A stretch of DNA of 5,881 nt from a bacterium (GTDB lineage Bacteria > Margulisbacteria > Marinamargulisbacteria > SXXA01). A model generated the notes under the pieces. The model made no database searches. It was given only the letters and a program-made list of their open reading frames with translations, and had not been told where the DNA came from. A program made the translations under genes and the position numbers. This document shows positions 1 to 5,881 of this stretch, one piece after another (the stretch's first letter is position 1; each line of letters opens with the position of its first letter). The stretch lies in assembly GCA_010027915.1 (NCBI GenBank), contig RGUG01000086.1, forward strand, positions 1 through 5,881, in the 5' to 3' direction.

Positions 1-457
1 GCTTATCAATGCCGTCGGGGCCTACCACCGCTTTGAGCATGCCTGTGTGGTGGTCGACTCAGGCACCGCTACCACGTTGTGCGTGATCGGTCCGGATGGC
101 ACCTACCAGGGGGGCGTTATTTTTCCCGGCCTGGTCAGTGCCGCCCGTGCCTTGGCCAGTCACACCGCCCAATTGCCACTCATTGCCCCCCAGATCCTCC
201 CTCCCTCGTGGGTGGGCACCGACACCGAATCGGCCATGACCATCGGACTCATGCGTGGCCACATCCTCAGCATTAATGGGTTTATTGCCCATTACCGCAC
301 CCTCTACCCTCACTTGGGTGTCATTGGAACGGGAGGCGGCCTTACCCCCCTTCACTCCGACTTGACACTGGATGCATACCATCCCCACTTGTGGATGGAT
401 GGCATGAAGGTGGTCTTACATCGCTTGTCTCTTTACAGCAACCCCTACCTGAAGTAA
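1..457 (+). CDS. coaX: Type III pantothenate kinase, 3' part (5' end outside window)
   Basis: CoaX phosphorylates pantothenate with ATP, the first step of coenzyme A synthesis, in the cytoplasm. The reading frame is open from base 2 and ends at TAA 455-457, leaving 151 residues of a family usually about 250-260 long. The N-terminal ATP-binding part is therefore off the window. The fragment starts LINAVGAYHR, which fits the stretch just after the family's GADR motif. It then shows VVVDSGTATT (about fragment residues 16-25), a Gly-Gly segment YQGGVIFPGL, HTAQLP, a helical stretch AMTIGLMRGHI, the glycine-rich GTGGGL and a C-terminal LWMDGMKVVLHR that matches the usual 'LTLxGL' ending. The commonest form of the first motif is DFGTATT, so Ser replaces Phe here. 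The following TTLCVI resembles the Cys-containing form I recall from Bacillus CoaX. accB follows after 37 bases on the same strand. Family assignment is firm; the start cannot be judged. Confidence 0.93.
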   Translation, partial: LINAVGAYHRFEHACVVVDSGTATTLCVIGPDGTYQGGVIFPGLVSAARALASHTAQLPLIAPQILPPSWVGTDTESAMTIGLMRGHILSINGFIAHYRTLYPHLGVIGTGGGLTPLHSDLTLDAYHPHLWMDGMKVVLHRLSLYSNPYLK

Positions 458-477
458 GGTGGATCCAAACAAAGGTT

Positions 478-483
478 GAGGAG
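478..483 (+). promoter_or_regulatory. Shine-Dalgarno site of accB (GAGGAG)
   Basis: GAGGAG ends 11 bases before the ATG at 495, across a T-rich spacer. It is the only strong ribosome binding site seen in front of a + strand gene in this window, and it supports ATG 495 as the accB start. Confidence 0.8.
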
Positions 484-494
484 TTTTTTCCACC

Positions 495-959
495 ATGGAT
501 CTAAAAGAAATCAAACGCCTAATTGAAATGGTTGAGTATGCCAAAATCTCTCATTTCAGTATTGAATACGACGATAAACGAATCGAAATCAAAAAAGAAT
601 GGTCTGGCAACCCAGTGGTTCAACCCCATCAGGTCGTGTTGCCTCCCTCTCCCACCGTTGCATCCCCCTTGCCCGATGCCCCTTCCGCTTCCACCCCGCT
701 TCCCATTCACGATTCTAATTTGATTCCCATTACCTCCCAAATGGTGGGAACGTTTTACAGTGCCCCTAGCCCCGATGCTGCCCCTTTTGTCAAAGTGGGT
801 GATCGCATTGCGGCGGGTACCGTTATTTGCATGATTGAAGCCATGAAATTGTTTAATGAAATTGAATCCGAAGTCTCCGGGGTGATTGAAAAGGTATGCG
901 TCAATAACGCAGAAAGTGTTGAATACGGTCAAGAGCTGTTTTTAGTACGAATCGGATGA
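495..959 (+). CDS. accB: Biotin carboxyl carrier protein of acetyl-CoA carboxylase (AccB/BCCP)
   Basis: AccB carries the biotin that AccC carboxylates and AccAD uses to make malonyl-CoA, the committed step of fatty acid synthesis in the cytoplasm. The 154-residue length is normal for the family. Residues 1-35 form the usual charged N-terminal helix and short strands (MDLKEIKRLIEMVE, then IEYDDKRIEIKKE). Residues 36-78 are a Pro/Ser-rich flexible linker. Residues 79-154 are the biotinyl/lipoyl fold, with the 'thumb' at GTFYSAPSPDAAPFV (85-99) and the biotin motif EAMKLFNEI, so the modified Lys is K118 (codon AAA 846-848). A BirA-type ligase encoded elsewhere would be needed. ATG 495 is preceded by GAGGAG, and the conserved N-terminus begins there. 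The TGA overlaps the recJ start (ATGA, 956-959). The usual partner accC does not follow. A carrier for a different biotin enzyme is possible, but the thumb points to AccB. Confidence 0.96.
   Translation: MDLKEIKRLIEMVEYAKISHFSIEYDDKRIEIKKEWSGNPVVQPHQVVLPPSPTVASPLPDAPSASTPLPIHDSNLIPITSQMVGTFYSAPSPDAAPFVKVGDRIAAGTVICMIEAMKLFNEIESEVSGVIEKVCVNNAESVEYGQELFLVRIG
956..959 (+). promoter_or_regulatory. accB/recJ stop-start overlap (ATGA)
   Basis: The recJ ATG (956-958) overlaps the accB TGA (957-959). No purine-rich Shine-Dalgarno sequence stands at a usual distance upstream; the nearest sequence is T-rich and then TAGTACGAATCGG. This arrangement fits re-initiation by ribosomes finishing accB; the coupling itself is inferred. 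Confidence 0.65.
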
Positions 960-2644
960 CCGTGCGCCGTTGGCAATTGGTTCAGCCGCAACCTGAATTG
1001 GCCCAACAGGTATCCTCCGCTGTCAACGTTTCGCCATTGGTCGCCCAGCTATTGCTCAATCGTCAGATTCGATCACACTCCCAAGCCCTGTCATTTTTAT
1101 CTCCCCCCACTCACTCCCCCACCCCATTGGATTTACCTGAATTGCCCGTTGCCTTGGCCATCATCCAGCATGCCCTGACCCAGCAACTCCCTATTTTGGT
1201 CTATGGTGATTATGATGTGGATGGCATGACCTCCACCGCTATCATGGTGGATTGCCTTCGGAAATTGGGCGGGAAGGTGACCTATTATTTGCCCAATCGA
1301 TTCACGGATGGCTATGGCCTGACCCATGCCATCATTGACACCATTCACACCCATCAGATTGGGTTATTGATTACATTGGATTGCGGGGTGACCAATGTCT
1401 CAGAAATTCAGGCCATTAAAACCCAAACCCAAGCCCAAGTCTTGGTCTTTGACCATCATACCCTTCCGGCTACCCTGCCACCTGCCGATGCCATGGTCAA
1501 TCCCAAACAATTGCCACCGGAGCATCCCATGGCACGCCTGTGTACGGCTGGCTTGGTTTATCATGTTGTATCGGCATTCATTGCCACCTATCACCACCCG
1601 ATTGATCCCCATCAGTACCTTGACCTTGCGGCCTTGGGCACGGTGGCCGATGTGGTGCCATTAATCGGTGAAAACCGACGACTCGTGTACCATGGGTTGC
1701 CGGTTATTGCCTCACGCCAACGACTGGGGTTGCGTGCGTTGTTAACCGTATCAGAATTCACCAAGCCCACGGTCTCTACCCGTGACATTGGGTTTGTCAT
1801 TGCCCCACGACTCAACGCGGCCGGTCGGCTGGCCAGTGCCATGATGGGGGTGCAACTGTTGTTGTCCACCCAAGAATCCGATGCCATGGCGGTGGCCCAG
1901 ACCTTGCATCGCATGAATGAAGACCGTCAAGCCATTGGGGTTTCGATGCTGAAAGATGCCATCACCCAAGCCCAATCACAAGTGGATGACCATAAAGTGA
2001 TTGTGGTGCATGGCATCAATTGGCATGCCGGTGTGATTGGGATCACCGCCTCGCGGTTGGTCGAACAATTTGCACGCCCTGTGGTGATGGTCACCGAATC
2101 AGATGGCGTGTGCCGGGGATCCGCCCGCACAACGGGTAGTGTGGATATTTATTCCCTGCTGGCCACGTGTCAACACCGAATGGATAAGTTTGGGGGACAC
2201 CGAGAAGCCGCAGGCTTTAGCCTGGCAGCCGATCAACTGTCCGCCTTTCGAGAGGAGTTACATGCGGCCGCCTTATCCCGCATCACCGACCACGAATTGG
2301 CCCCTATCCTACGCATCGATGCGGCCATCTCACCGGCCGATCTGACCTTGTCGTTTGCCGATGAATTGGCCCAACTGGCCCCTTTTGGCCAAGGCAACCC
2401 TGCCCCCGTATGGTATTGCAACGAACTGAAACCCGTGGACTTTAAACGCGTGGGCAGTGGGGATCACCTCAAGGTCACCTTTGTGGATGCCCATGGTCAC
2501 CTGGCGATTGATGCCATTGGATTTGGACTGGGCAAAAAATTGCCCCATTGCTACCAATCCAGCGTGGAGGTGGCCTTTACCCTCGAACGCAATGAGTGGC
2601 GCGGAAACGTTTTACCCCAATTACAATTATTAGATATCCGATGA
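956..2644 (+). CDS. recJ: Single-stranded-DNA-specific 5'-3' exonuclease RecJ
   Basis: RecJ degrades single-stranded DNA 5' to 3' and works in RecF-pathway recombination, mismatch repair and base excision repair. It is a DHH-family, Mn2+-dependent nuclease. The 562-residue protein shows the motifs in order: an N-terminal leader with LLLNRQIRSHSQALSFLSP (32-50), motif I DYDVDGMTST (85-94), motif II LDCGVT (141-146), the family-defining DHH at 166-168, motif IV DLAALGTVADVVPL (223-236), APRLNAAGR (283-291), then the DHHA1 domain with GVIGITASRL (359-368) and GGHREAAGF (413-421). A C-terminal OB-like region carries APFGQGNPAP (475-484). All expected metal-binding Asp/His positions appear intact. 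The length is close to E. coli RecJ (577) and lacks the long C-terminal extension of B. subtilis RecJ. ATG 956 fits the stop/start overlap and gives a normal N-terminus. The end overlaps rel by four bases. Confidence 0.97.
   Translation: MTVRRWQLVQPQPELAQQVSSAVNVSPLVAQLLLNRQIRSHSQALSFLSPPTHSPTPLDLPELPVALAIIQHALTQQLPILVYGDYDVDGMTSTAIMVDCLRKLGGKVTYYLPNRFTDGYGLTHAIIDTIHTHQIGLLITLDCGVTNVSEIQAIKTQTQAQVLVFDHHTLPATLPPADAMVNPKQLPPEHPMARLCTAGLVYHVVSAFIATYHHPIDPHQYLDLAALGTVADVVPLIGENRRLVYHGLPVIASRQRLGLRALLTVSEFTKPTVSTRDIGFVIAPRLNAAGRLASAMMGVQLLLSTQESDAMAVAQTLHRMNEDRQAIGVSMLKDAITQAQSQVDDHKVIVVHGINWHAGVIGITASRLVEQFARPVVMVTESDGVCRGSARTTGSVDIYSLLATCQHRMDKFGGHREAAGFSLAADQLSAFREELHAAALSRITDHELAPILRIDAAISPADLTLSFADELAQLAPFGQGNPAPVWYCNELKPVDFKRVGSGDHLKVTFVDAHGHLAIDAIGFGLGKKLPHCYQSSVEVAFTLERNEWRGNVLPQLQLLDIR
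2641..2644 (+). promoter_or_regulatory. recJ/rel stop-start overlap (ATGA)
   Basis: The rel ATG (2641-2643) overlaps the recJ TGA (2642-2644), the same layout as at accB/recJ. The upstream 30 bases are A/T/C-rich without a Shine-Dalgarno core. The overlap supports ATG 2641 over the in-frame GTG at 2596. Confidence 0.65.
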
Positions 2645-4788
2645 AAACCGATCACTCTTATGACGAATTGATGGAACGGGTACGCCGTTATTTACCGCTT
2701 GAGACCATTGCAACCGTCCAAACAGCCTACCAATTTGCCAAAAAAGCCCATGAGCATCAGCGCCGAAAATCCAATGAGCCCTATATTGTTCATCCATTGG
2801 AAGTGGCCTATATCTTGGCGGATTTGGAACAAGATGCCCCCACCCTTTGTGCGGGCTTGTTGCATGACACCTTAGAGGATTGTGAAGTCAAACCCGATGA
2901 CATTGAGCGAGTATTTGGCAAAGAAGTGTTGCGATTGGTAGAAGGGGTCACCAAATTAGGGAAAATTCATTTTGAGTCCCACGAAGAAGAACAAGCTGAA
3001 AATGTCCGCAAGATGTTTTTGGCCATGGCCCAAGATATTCGGGTGGTCATTATCAAATTGGCCGATCGCTTGCACAACATGCGCACCTTAAAACATTTGC
3101 CCAAAGACAAACAACGACTCATTTCACGTGAAACCCGTGAGATTTTTTCACCCTTGGCCCATCGGTTGGGCATGTGGTCTTTAAAATGGGAACTGGAAGA
3201 TTATGCGTTTTATCATTTACAACCCGATGACTTTCAAACCATCAAACAATTGGTGGCCACCCGACGGGACCAACGCGAACACTATGTCACCCATTTAATT
3301 GACCAACTTAATGCCGTCCTATCCCCTTCGGGGATTCGCTTCACATTATTTGGTCGGCCCAAGCATTTTTATAGTATTTACAAAAAACTCACGTCCCAAA
3401 ACCTCACCTATGATGAACTATATGACACCTTGGGTATTCGGGTATTGGTGCAAACCATCCGGGAATGTTATGAAGCCTTGGGGGTGATTCACGCCGAATT
3501 TAAACCCCTGGCCGGGCGATTCAAAGATTATATTGCCATGCCCAAATCGAATTGGTATCAGTCGTTGCACACCACCGTCATGGGACCAGAAGGCAAACCC
3601 GTTGAAATTCAAATACGGACCCATGACATGCACCAAGTGGCCGAATATGGCATTGCGGCCCATTGGCGATACAAAGAGGGTGGGCCCGCCCATGAAGTGG
3701 ATGCGGATTTCGCCTGGATCCGACAATTGGTGGATCACGACAAAGAATCGGCCAAACCCTCGGATTTTTTACAAAACCTGAAGCTAGACTTGGTCATTGA
3801 CGAGGTGTTTGTCTTCACCCCAAAGGGGGATATTCAAGTCTTGCCCAAAGGGGCCACCCCACTTGATTTCGCCTATAAAATTCACACCGAAATTGGGCAT
3901 CGATATATTGGGGCTAAAATCAACAGCCAAATTGCCACCTTATCAACCCCCCTCCAAAATGGGGACCGGGTGGATATTTTAACCGCCAAGCATCCTCAAC
4001 CCAAAATCGATTGGTTAAGTGTGGTGGTGACCCGACAAGCCAAAACCAAAATCAAACAGTGGTTTAAAAAAGCCCATCACCAAGAGGCCATCCGGATGGG
4101 AAAAGAAAAAATAGAAAAAAGCCTGTTATTGATGGGGTTGGTGGCCAAGGAAGTCTTGACCAAACCCGTCATCGACGACCTATTGGCGACCTTTCATGTG
4201 TCACGCTTAGACGCCTTGTATCTGGGCATCACCCACGGCGATATTTCCATCAAAGCCGTCGATGCCCACATGGCACGGTACTTACCCACCCCCTCCCCCC
4301 GTCCTTCTCGGACCACCCCGACACGTCCTCAGGCCCAACTATCGGTATTGGGAGAACGAAATGTATTGACCGATGTGGCCAACTGTTGCCACCCCATTCC
4401 GGGGGATCGTGTCATTGGGTTTATTTCACGGGGCCGTGGGGTCGTGGTCCATCGTGAAGATTGTACCGCCATTGCCAGCCTATCGACCGCAGATCGACTT
4501 CGAATCGTACCCGTTGAATGGTCCATCCCCACGGCCAATACGGGGGCGTTTAAGGCCGTCATGATGATTCAAGCATTTGACCGGATTGGTATTTTAGAAG
4601 ATATCGTCCATGCCATTTCCTATTCCAAGACCAATATCCATGCCATCAAAACCAAAACCATCCGAAAAGGGGGGCATATGCAAGCGGTGGTTCACCTCCA
4701 TGTGGAAGATATTGCCCATTTAAACCGCGTCAAAGGTGACCTGGACCGGGTCTCGGATGTCCTATCGGTTCAGCGGTTGTTTAAATAA
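2641..4788 (+). CDS. rel: Bifunctional (p)ppGpp synthetase/hydrolase, RelA/SpoT (long RSH) family
   Basis: This enzyme makes the alarmone (p)ppGpp from ATP and GDP/GTP on starved ribosomes and also degrades it. The 715 residues, numbered from ATG 2641, contain every domain of a long RSH. The hydrolase HD domain has RRKSNEPYIVHP (41-52; H51), HDTLED (75-80) and ADRLHNMRTLKHLP (141-154; D142). The synthetase has GRPKHFYSIYKK (238-249), YDTLGIRVLV (261-270; D262), GRFKDY (292-297), YQSLHTTV (306-313) and EIQIRT (322-327; E322). RFKD is the RxKD form linked to Mn2+-dependent bifunctional enzymes, not the acidic form of E. coli RelA. TGS follows (about 388-448) with the conserved His of KIHTEIGHR, then helices, a Pro/Thr/Arg linker (549-563), a zinc-finger-like region (NCCHPIPGD 581-589, VHREDC 603-608) and a C-terminal ACT domain (about 635-715). 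A GTG at 2596 would add 15 residues inside recJ, but ATG 2641 gives the usual N-terminus and the ATGA overlap. Both activities look intact. The gene could be labelled relA or rel. Confidence 0.97.
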   Translation: MKTDHSYDELMERVRRYLPLETIATVQTAYQFAKKAHEHQRRKSNEPYIVHPLEVAYILADLEQDAPTLCAGLLHDTLEDCEVKPDDIERVFGKEVLRLVEGVTKLGKIHFESHEEEQAENVRKMFLAMAQDIRVVIIKLADRLHNMRTLKHLPKDKQRLISRETREIFSPLAHRLGMWSLKWELEDYAFYHLQPDDFQTIKQLVATRRDQREHYVTHLIDQLNAVLSPSGIRFTLFGRPKHFYSIYKKLTSQNLTYDELYDTLGIRVLVQTIRECYEALGVIHAEFKPLAGRFKDYIAMPKSNWYQSLHTTVMGPEGKPVEIQIRTHDMHQVAEYGIAAHWRYKEGGPAHEVDADFAWIRQLVDHDKESAKPSDFLQNLKLDLVIDEVFVFTPKGDIQVLPKGATPLDFAYKIHTEIGHRYIGAKINSQIATLSTPLQNGDRVDILTAKHPQPKIDWLSVVVTRQAKTKIKQWFKKAHHQEAIRMGKEKIEKSLLLMGLVAKEVLTKPVIDDLLATFHVSRLDALYLGITHGDISIKAVDAHMARYLPTPSPRPSRTTPTRPQAQLSVLGERNVLTDVANCCHPIPGDRVIGFISRGRGVVVHREDCTAIASLSTADRLRIVPVEWSIPTANTGAFKAVMMIQAFDRIGILEDIVHAISYSKTNIHAIKTKTIRKGGHMQAVVHLHVEDIAHLNRVKGDLDRVSDVLSVQRLFK

Positions 4789-4789
4789 C

Positions 4790-5362
4790 ATGCACCTGGT
4801 GCTGGCCACTGCCAATCGACACAAATGCATCGAACTGGCCGCCATGCTACCCAATTGGACCGTTAGTCCCTATGCGGATTATTTTGGACACCCCCACACG
4901 TGTGTCGAAGATGGGGATACATTTGAAGCCAATGCCATCCAAAAAATCAAGGCCTGCCCACCCGATGATGCCGTGTATCTGTTGGCCGATGATTCAGGCC
5001 TGGTGGTGGATGCCCTGGGTGGGGCCCCAGGGGTTCACAGTGCCCGATACGGCGGTGACGGACTCACGGATCAAGACCGGTGTCACTTGCTGCTGGCCGC
5101 CTTGGGTGACACGGATCATCGAACCGCGCGGTTTGTGTGTGCCATGGCGTTACGTCATCCCAATGGCTCGCTTCTTACCCGACAAGGCACCTTGCATGGC
5201 CACATTGCCCGTTCACTGGCAGGGACCCACGGGTTTGGATACGACCCTGTTTTTATGCCAGAAGGGTATGACACCACGTTGGCCATGGTGGATATGGCAC
5301 TCAAAAATACCATCAGCCATCGTCATCTGGCCTTAACCGCCATGATACGAGACGGCTTATAG
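4790..5362 (+). CDS. rdgB: RdgB/HAM1-type XTP/dITP (non-canonical purine NTP) pyrophosphatase
   Basis: The enzyme hydrolyses ITP, dITP and XTP to the monophosphate plus pyrophosphate, which keeps deaminated purines out of DNA and RNA. The 190-residue length is normal (E. coli RdgB 197). Motifs seen are LATANRHKCIEL (5-16, the substrate-binding TxNxxK region), GDTFEANAIQK (42-52), DDSGLVVDALGGAPGVHSARY (67-87; D68 matches the catalytic Asp of E. coli, D69), ARFVCAMAL (113-121), GFGYDPVF (148-155) and K172-NT-ISHR (175-178). The usual AEL before that last Lys region is AMV here, a mild variant. The frame stays open upstream into rel, but ATG 4790 puts the first conserved residues (HLVLAT) directly after Met and lies one base after the rel TAA. 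No Shine-Dalgarno sequence is visible, so translation probably depends on rel. It is the last + strand gene of the cluster. Confidence 0.95.
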   Translation: MHLVLATANRHKCIELAAMLPNWTVSPYADYFGHPHTCVEDGDTFEANAIQKIKACPPDDAVYLLADDSGLVVDALGGAPGVHSARYGGDGLTDQDRCHLLLAALGDTDHRTARFVCAMALRHPNGSLLTRQGTLHGHIARSLAGTHGFGYDPVFMPEGYDTTLAMVDMALKNTISHRHLALTAMIRDGL

Positions 5363-5423
5363 CCACCCCTTCTTCCGATCCCCCTTCAGCGTTAGGATAT
5401 CGAATGTGGTTGGTGGGTGGCCA
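5363..5423 (+). other. Convergent intergenic gap after rdgB
   Basis: These 61 bases separate two genes that end towards each other. I see no GC-rich hairpin followed by a T-run on either strand, so no standard intrinsic terminator. A weak inverted repeat pairs GCCACCC (5362-5368) with GGGTGGC (5415-5421) across a 46-base loop, too long a loop to call a terminator. The right half holds the G-rich repeat described separately. Confidence 0.5.
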
Positions 5424-5441
5424 TCATGGCTGGTGGGTGGG
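5408..5441 (+). repeat. Two G-rich direct repeats around a short palindrome
   Basis: TGGTGGGTGG occurs at 5411-5420 and again at 5431-5440, exactly 20 bases apart. Between them is GCCATCATGGC (about 5420-5430), a palindrome around one central C. Each copy with its preceding GG makes four G-runs (GGTTGGTGGGTGG at 5408-5420; GGCTGGTGGGTGGG at 5428-5441), which could fold as two-layer G-quadruplexes on the + strand. The second copy lies inside the end of the - strand gene, where it encodes the final residues PTHQP. The repeat is directly visible; any role is inferred. Confidence 0.6.
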
Positions 5442-5881
5442 TAGCAAGCGTTGACCCTTGGATTGGGCATGCACCATATAACGTGCCATATCAAGAATTA
5501 AAAAAGGAGTGGCCATGGTGAGAATACGGCCCAGGTTATTTCCCACACCCAGTGCCATCATGAACAACACGCCCCACACCATCAAAAATGGTATGCCAAA
5601 CCGCCACGCCGGGCCCCGGATGATGGCCCACCCAATCAAGGCAAGGATCACGATGTTATTGGCCATAATGCCCTGTAAAAACCAGGCCTTATTAATCGAC
5701 ATATTGAGTCCCGACAGCATCAACCCAGCCTCATTAAGCGTGGGGTCCGGCCACATCCATCGCACCCCCATCACCCCCATAAACCCGAGCCCACACACCC
5801 CATCGTGCCCCCAGCTGACACGCCCTCCCGTGACATGCCGGCCCATCAAATAGACCATCATCATGATCGGAATCAGTTCAC
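5424..5881 (-). CDS. Unrecognised Met/Trp-rich membrane protein, C-terminal part (5' end outside window)
   Basis: The - strand is open from the window end to a TGA at 5426-5424, giving about 152 residues. The frame continues past an ATG at 5864 (ELIPI precedes it), so that ATG is not necessarily the start. Numbered from that Met, hydrophobic segments lie at about 22-38, 69-83, 90-107 and 114-129, fitting a polytopic inner-membrane protein. The tail (130-146, HAQSKGQRLLPTHQP) is polar. Sixteen Met and seven Trp occur in 146 residues. Codons (TTG, GTG, GCC, GGG) match the neighbouring genes, which supports this strand over the + strand frame opposite it. A polar-aromatic patch, GNNLGRILTMATPFLI (108-123), loosely recalls ends of GT-C-type glycosyltransferases or EpsG-like polymer proteins, but I do not recognise the family. 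It converges on rdgB and is not part of that operon. Confidence 0.65.
   Translation of the reverse strand, partial: ELIPIMMMVYLMGRHVTGGRVSWGHDGVCGLGFMGVMGVRWMWPDPTLNEAGLMLSGLNMSINKAWFLQGIMANNIVILALIGWAIIRGPAWRFGIPFLMVWGVLFMMALGVGNNLGRILTMATPFLILDMARYMVHAQSKGQRLLPTHQP

Noticed and set aside
362..367. TTGACA, a perfect -35 box, inside coaX upstream of accB
   Set aside because: At 16-18 bases downstream there is only C-rich sequence with no TATAAT-like box, and the bases are explained by the coaX coding sequence.
491..499. CCACCATGG around the accB start resembling a eukaryotic Kozak context
   Set aside because: The operon layout, ATGA overlaps and GAGGAG site show a bacterial gene; the match is chance.
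59..932. Long - strand open frames opposite coaX and accB
   Set aside because: They are antisense to firmly identified genes, have no recognisable motifs and show Gly/Arg/His/Asn-rich shadow composition.
2596..2640. GTG start at 2596 that would lengthen Rel by 15 residues
   Set aside because: The extra residues lie wholly in recJ and do not look like the Rel N-terminus. ATG 2641 gives the ATGA overlap and a typical start.
4736..4789. Upstream in-frame starts that would lengthen RdgB by up to 18 residues
   Set aside because: The extension is read from the rel ACT-domain codons in another frame. The family's first beta strand begins directly after ATG 4790.
5362..5421. Inverted repeat GCCACCC/GGGTGGC after rdgB as a terminator
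   Set aside because: Seven base pairs across a 46-base loop and no following T-run on either strand.
5515..5853. A + strand reading frame with an apparent AAGGAG site (5504-5509) five bases before ATG 5515
   Set aside because: Its product is rich in Pro, His, Arg and Asn with no recognisable motif, as expected for the antisense of a membrane protein gene. The - strand frame is hydrophobic, uses the local codons and stays open to the window edge.

Overview
The window reads as ordinary chromosomal housekeeping DNA from a bacterium. Five genes lie head to tail on the + strand, and the end of a sixth gene converges on them from the - strand. In order they are: the 3' part of a type III pantothenate kinase (coaX, 1-457), the biotin carboxyl carrier protein of acetyl-CoA carboxylase (accB, 495-959), the single-strand exonuclease RecJ (956-2644), a bifunctional RelA/SpoT-type (p)ppGpp synthetase/hydrolase (2641-4788), an RdgB/HAM1-type non-canonical purine NTP pyrophosphatase (4790-5362), and on the - strand the C-terminal part of an unrecognised Met/Trp-rich membrane protein (5424-5881, cut by the window end).

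The + strand genes are packed like one operon. There are 37 bases between coaX and accB, ATGA stop/start overlaps at accB/recJ and recJ/rel, and one base between rel and rdgB. Only accB has a clear Shine-Dalgarno sequence (GAGGAG, 478-483). The three genes after it have none that I can see, which suggests translational coupling. I see no convincing promoter, terminator, RNA gene, insertion sequence or CRISPR array.

Host: the Rel protein has the Gram-positive/long-RSH layout (HD, synthetase with RFKD, TGS, zinc-finger-like region, ACT). The coaX fragment has a TTLCVI stretch that, from memory, resembles Bacillus-type CoaX. A recJ-rel neighbourhood is familiar from Bacillota. These points lean towards Bacillota or a related deep lineage, but the window cannot settle it. 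Codon use is distinctive: GCC/ACC/CCC, GTG, TTG and GGG in the four-fold and Leu boxes, but ATT, GAT, AAT, AAA and GAA in many others. Base composition looks moderate to slightly GC-rich.

Taken together the genes cover cofactor supply (CoA), entry to fatty acid synthesis (biotin carrier), DNA repair, the stringent response and nucleotide-pool cleaning, a set linked to growth rate and nucleotide stress. I found no clear sign of an undescribed system. The points most worth a second look are accB without accC, recJ meeting rel without apt, the chain of starts lacking Shine-Dalgarno sequences, a duplicated G-rich motif at the convergent junction (5408-5441), and the unidentified membrane protein.
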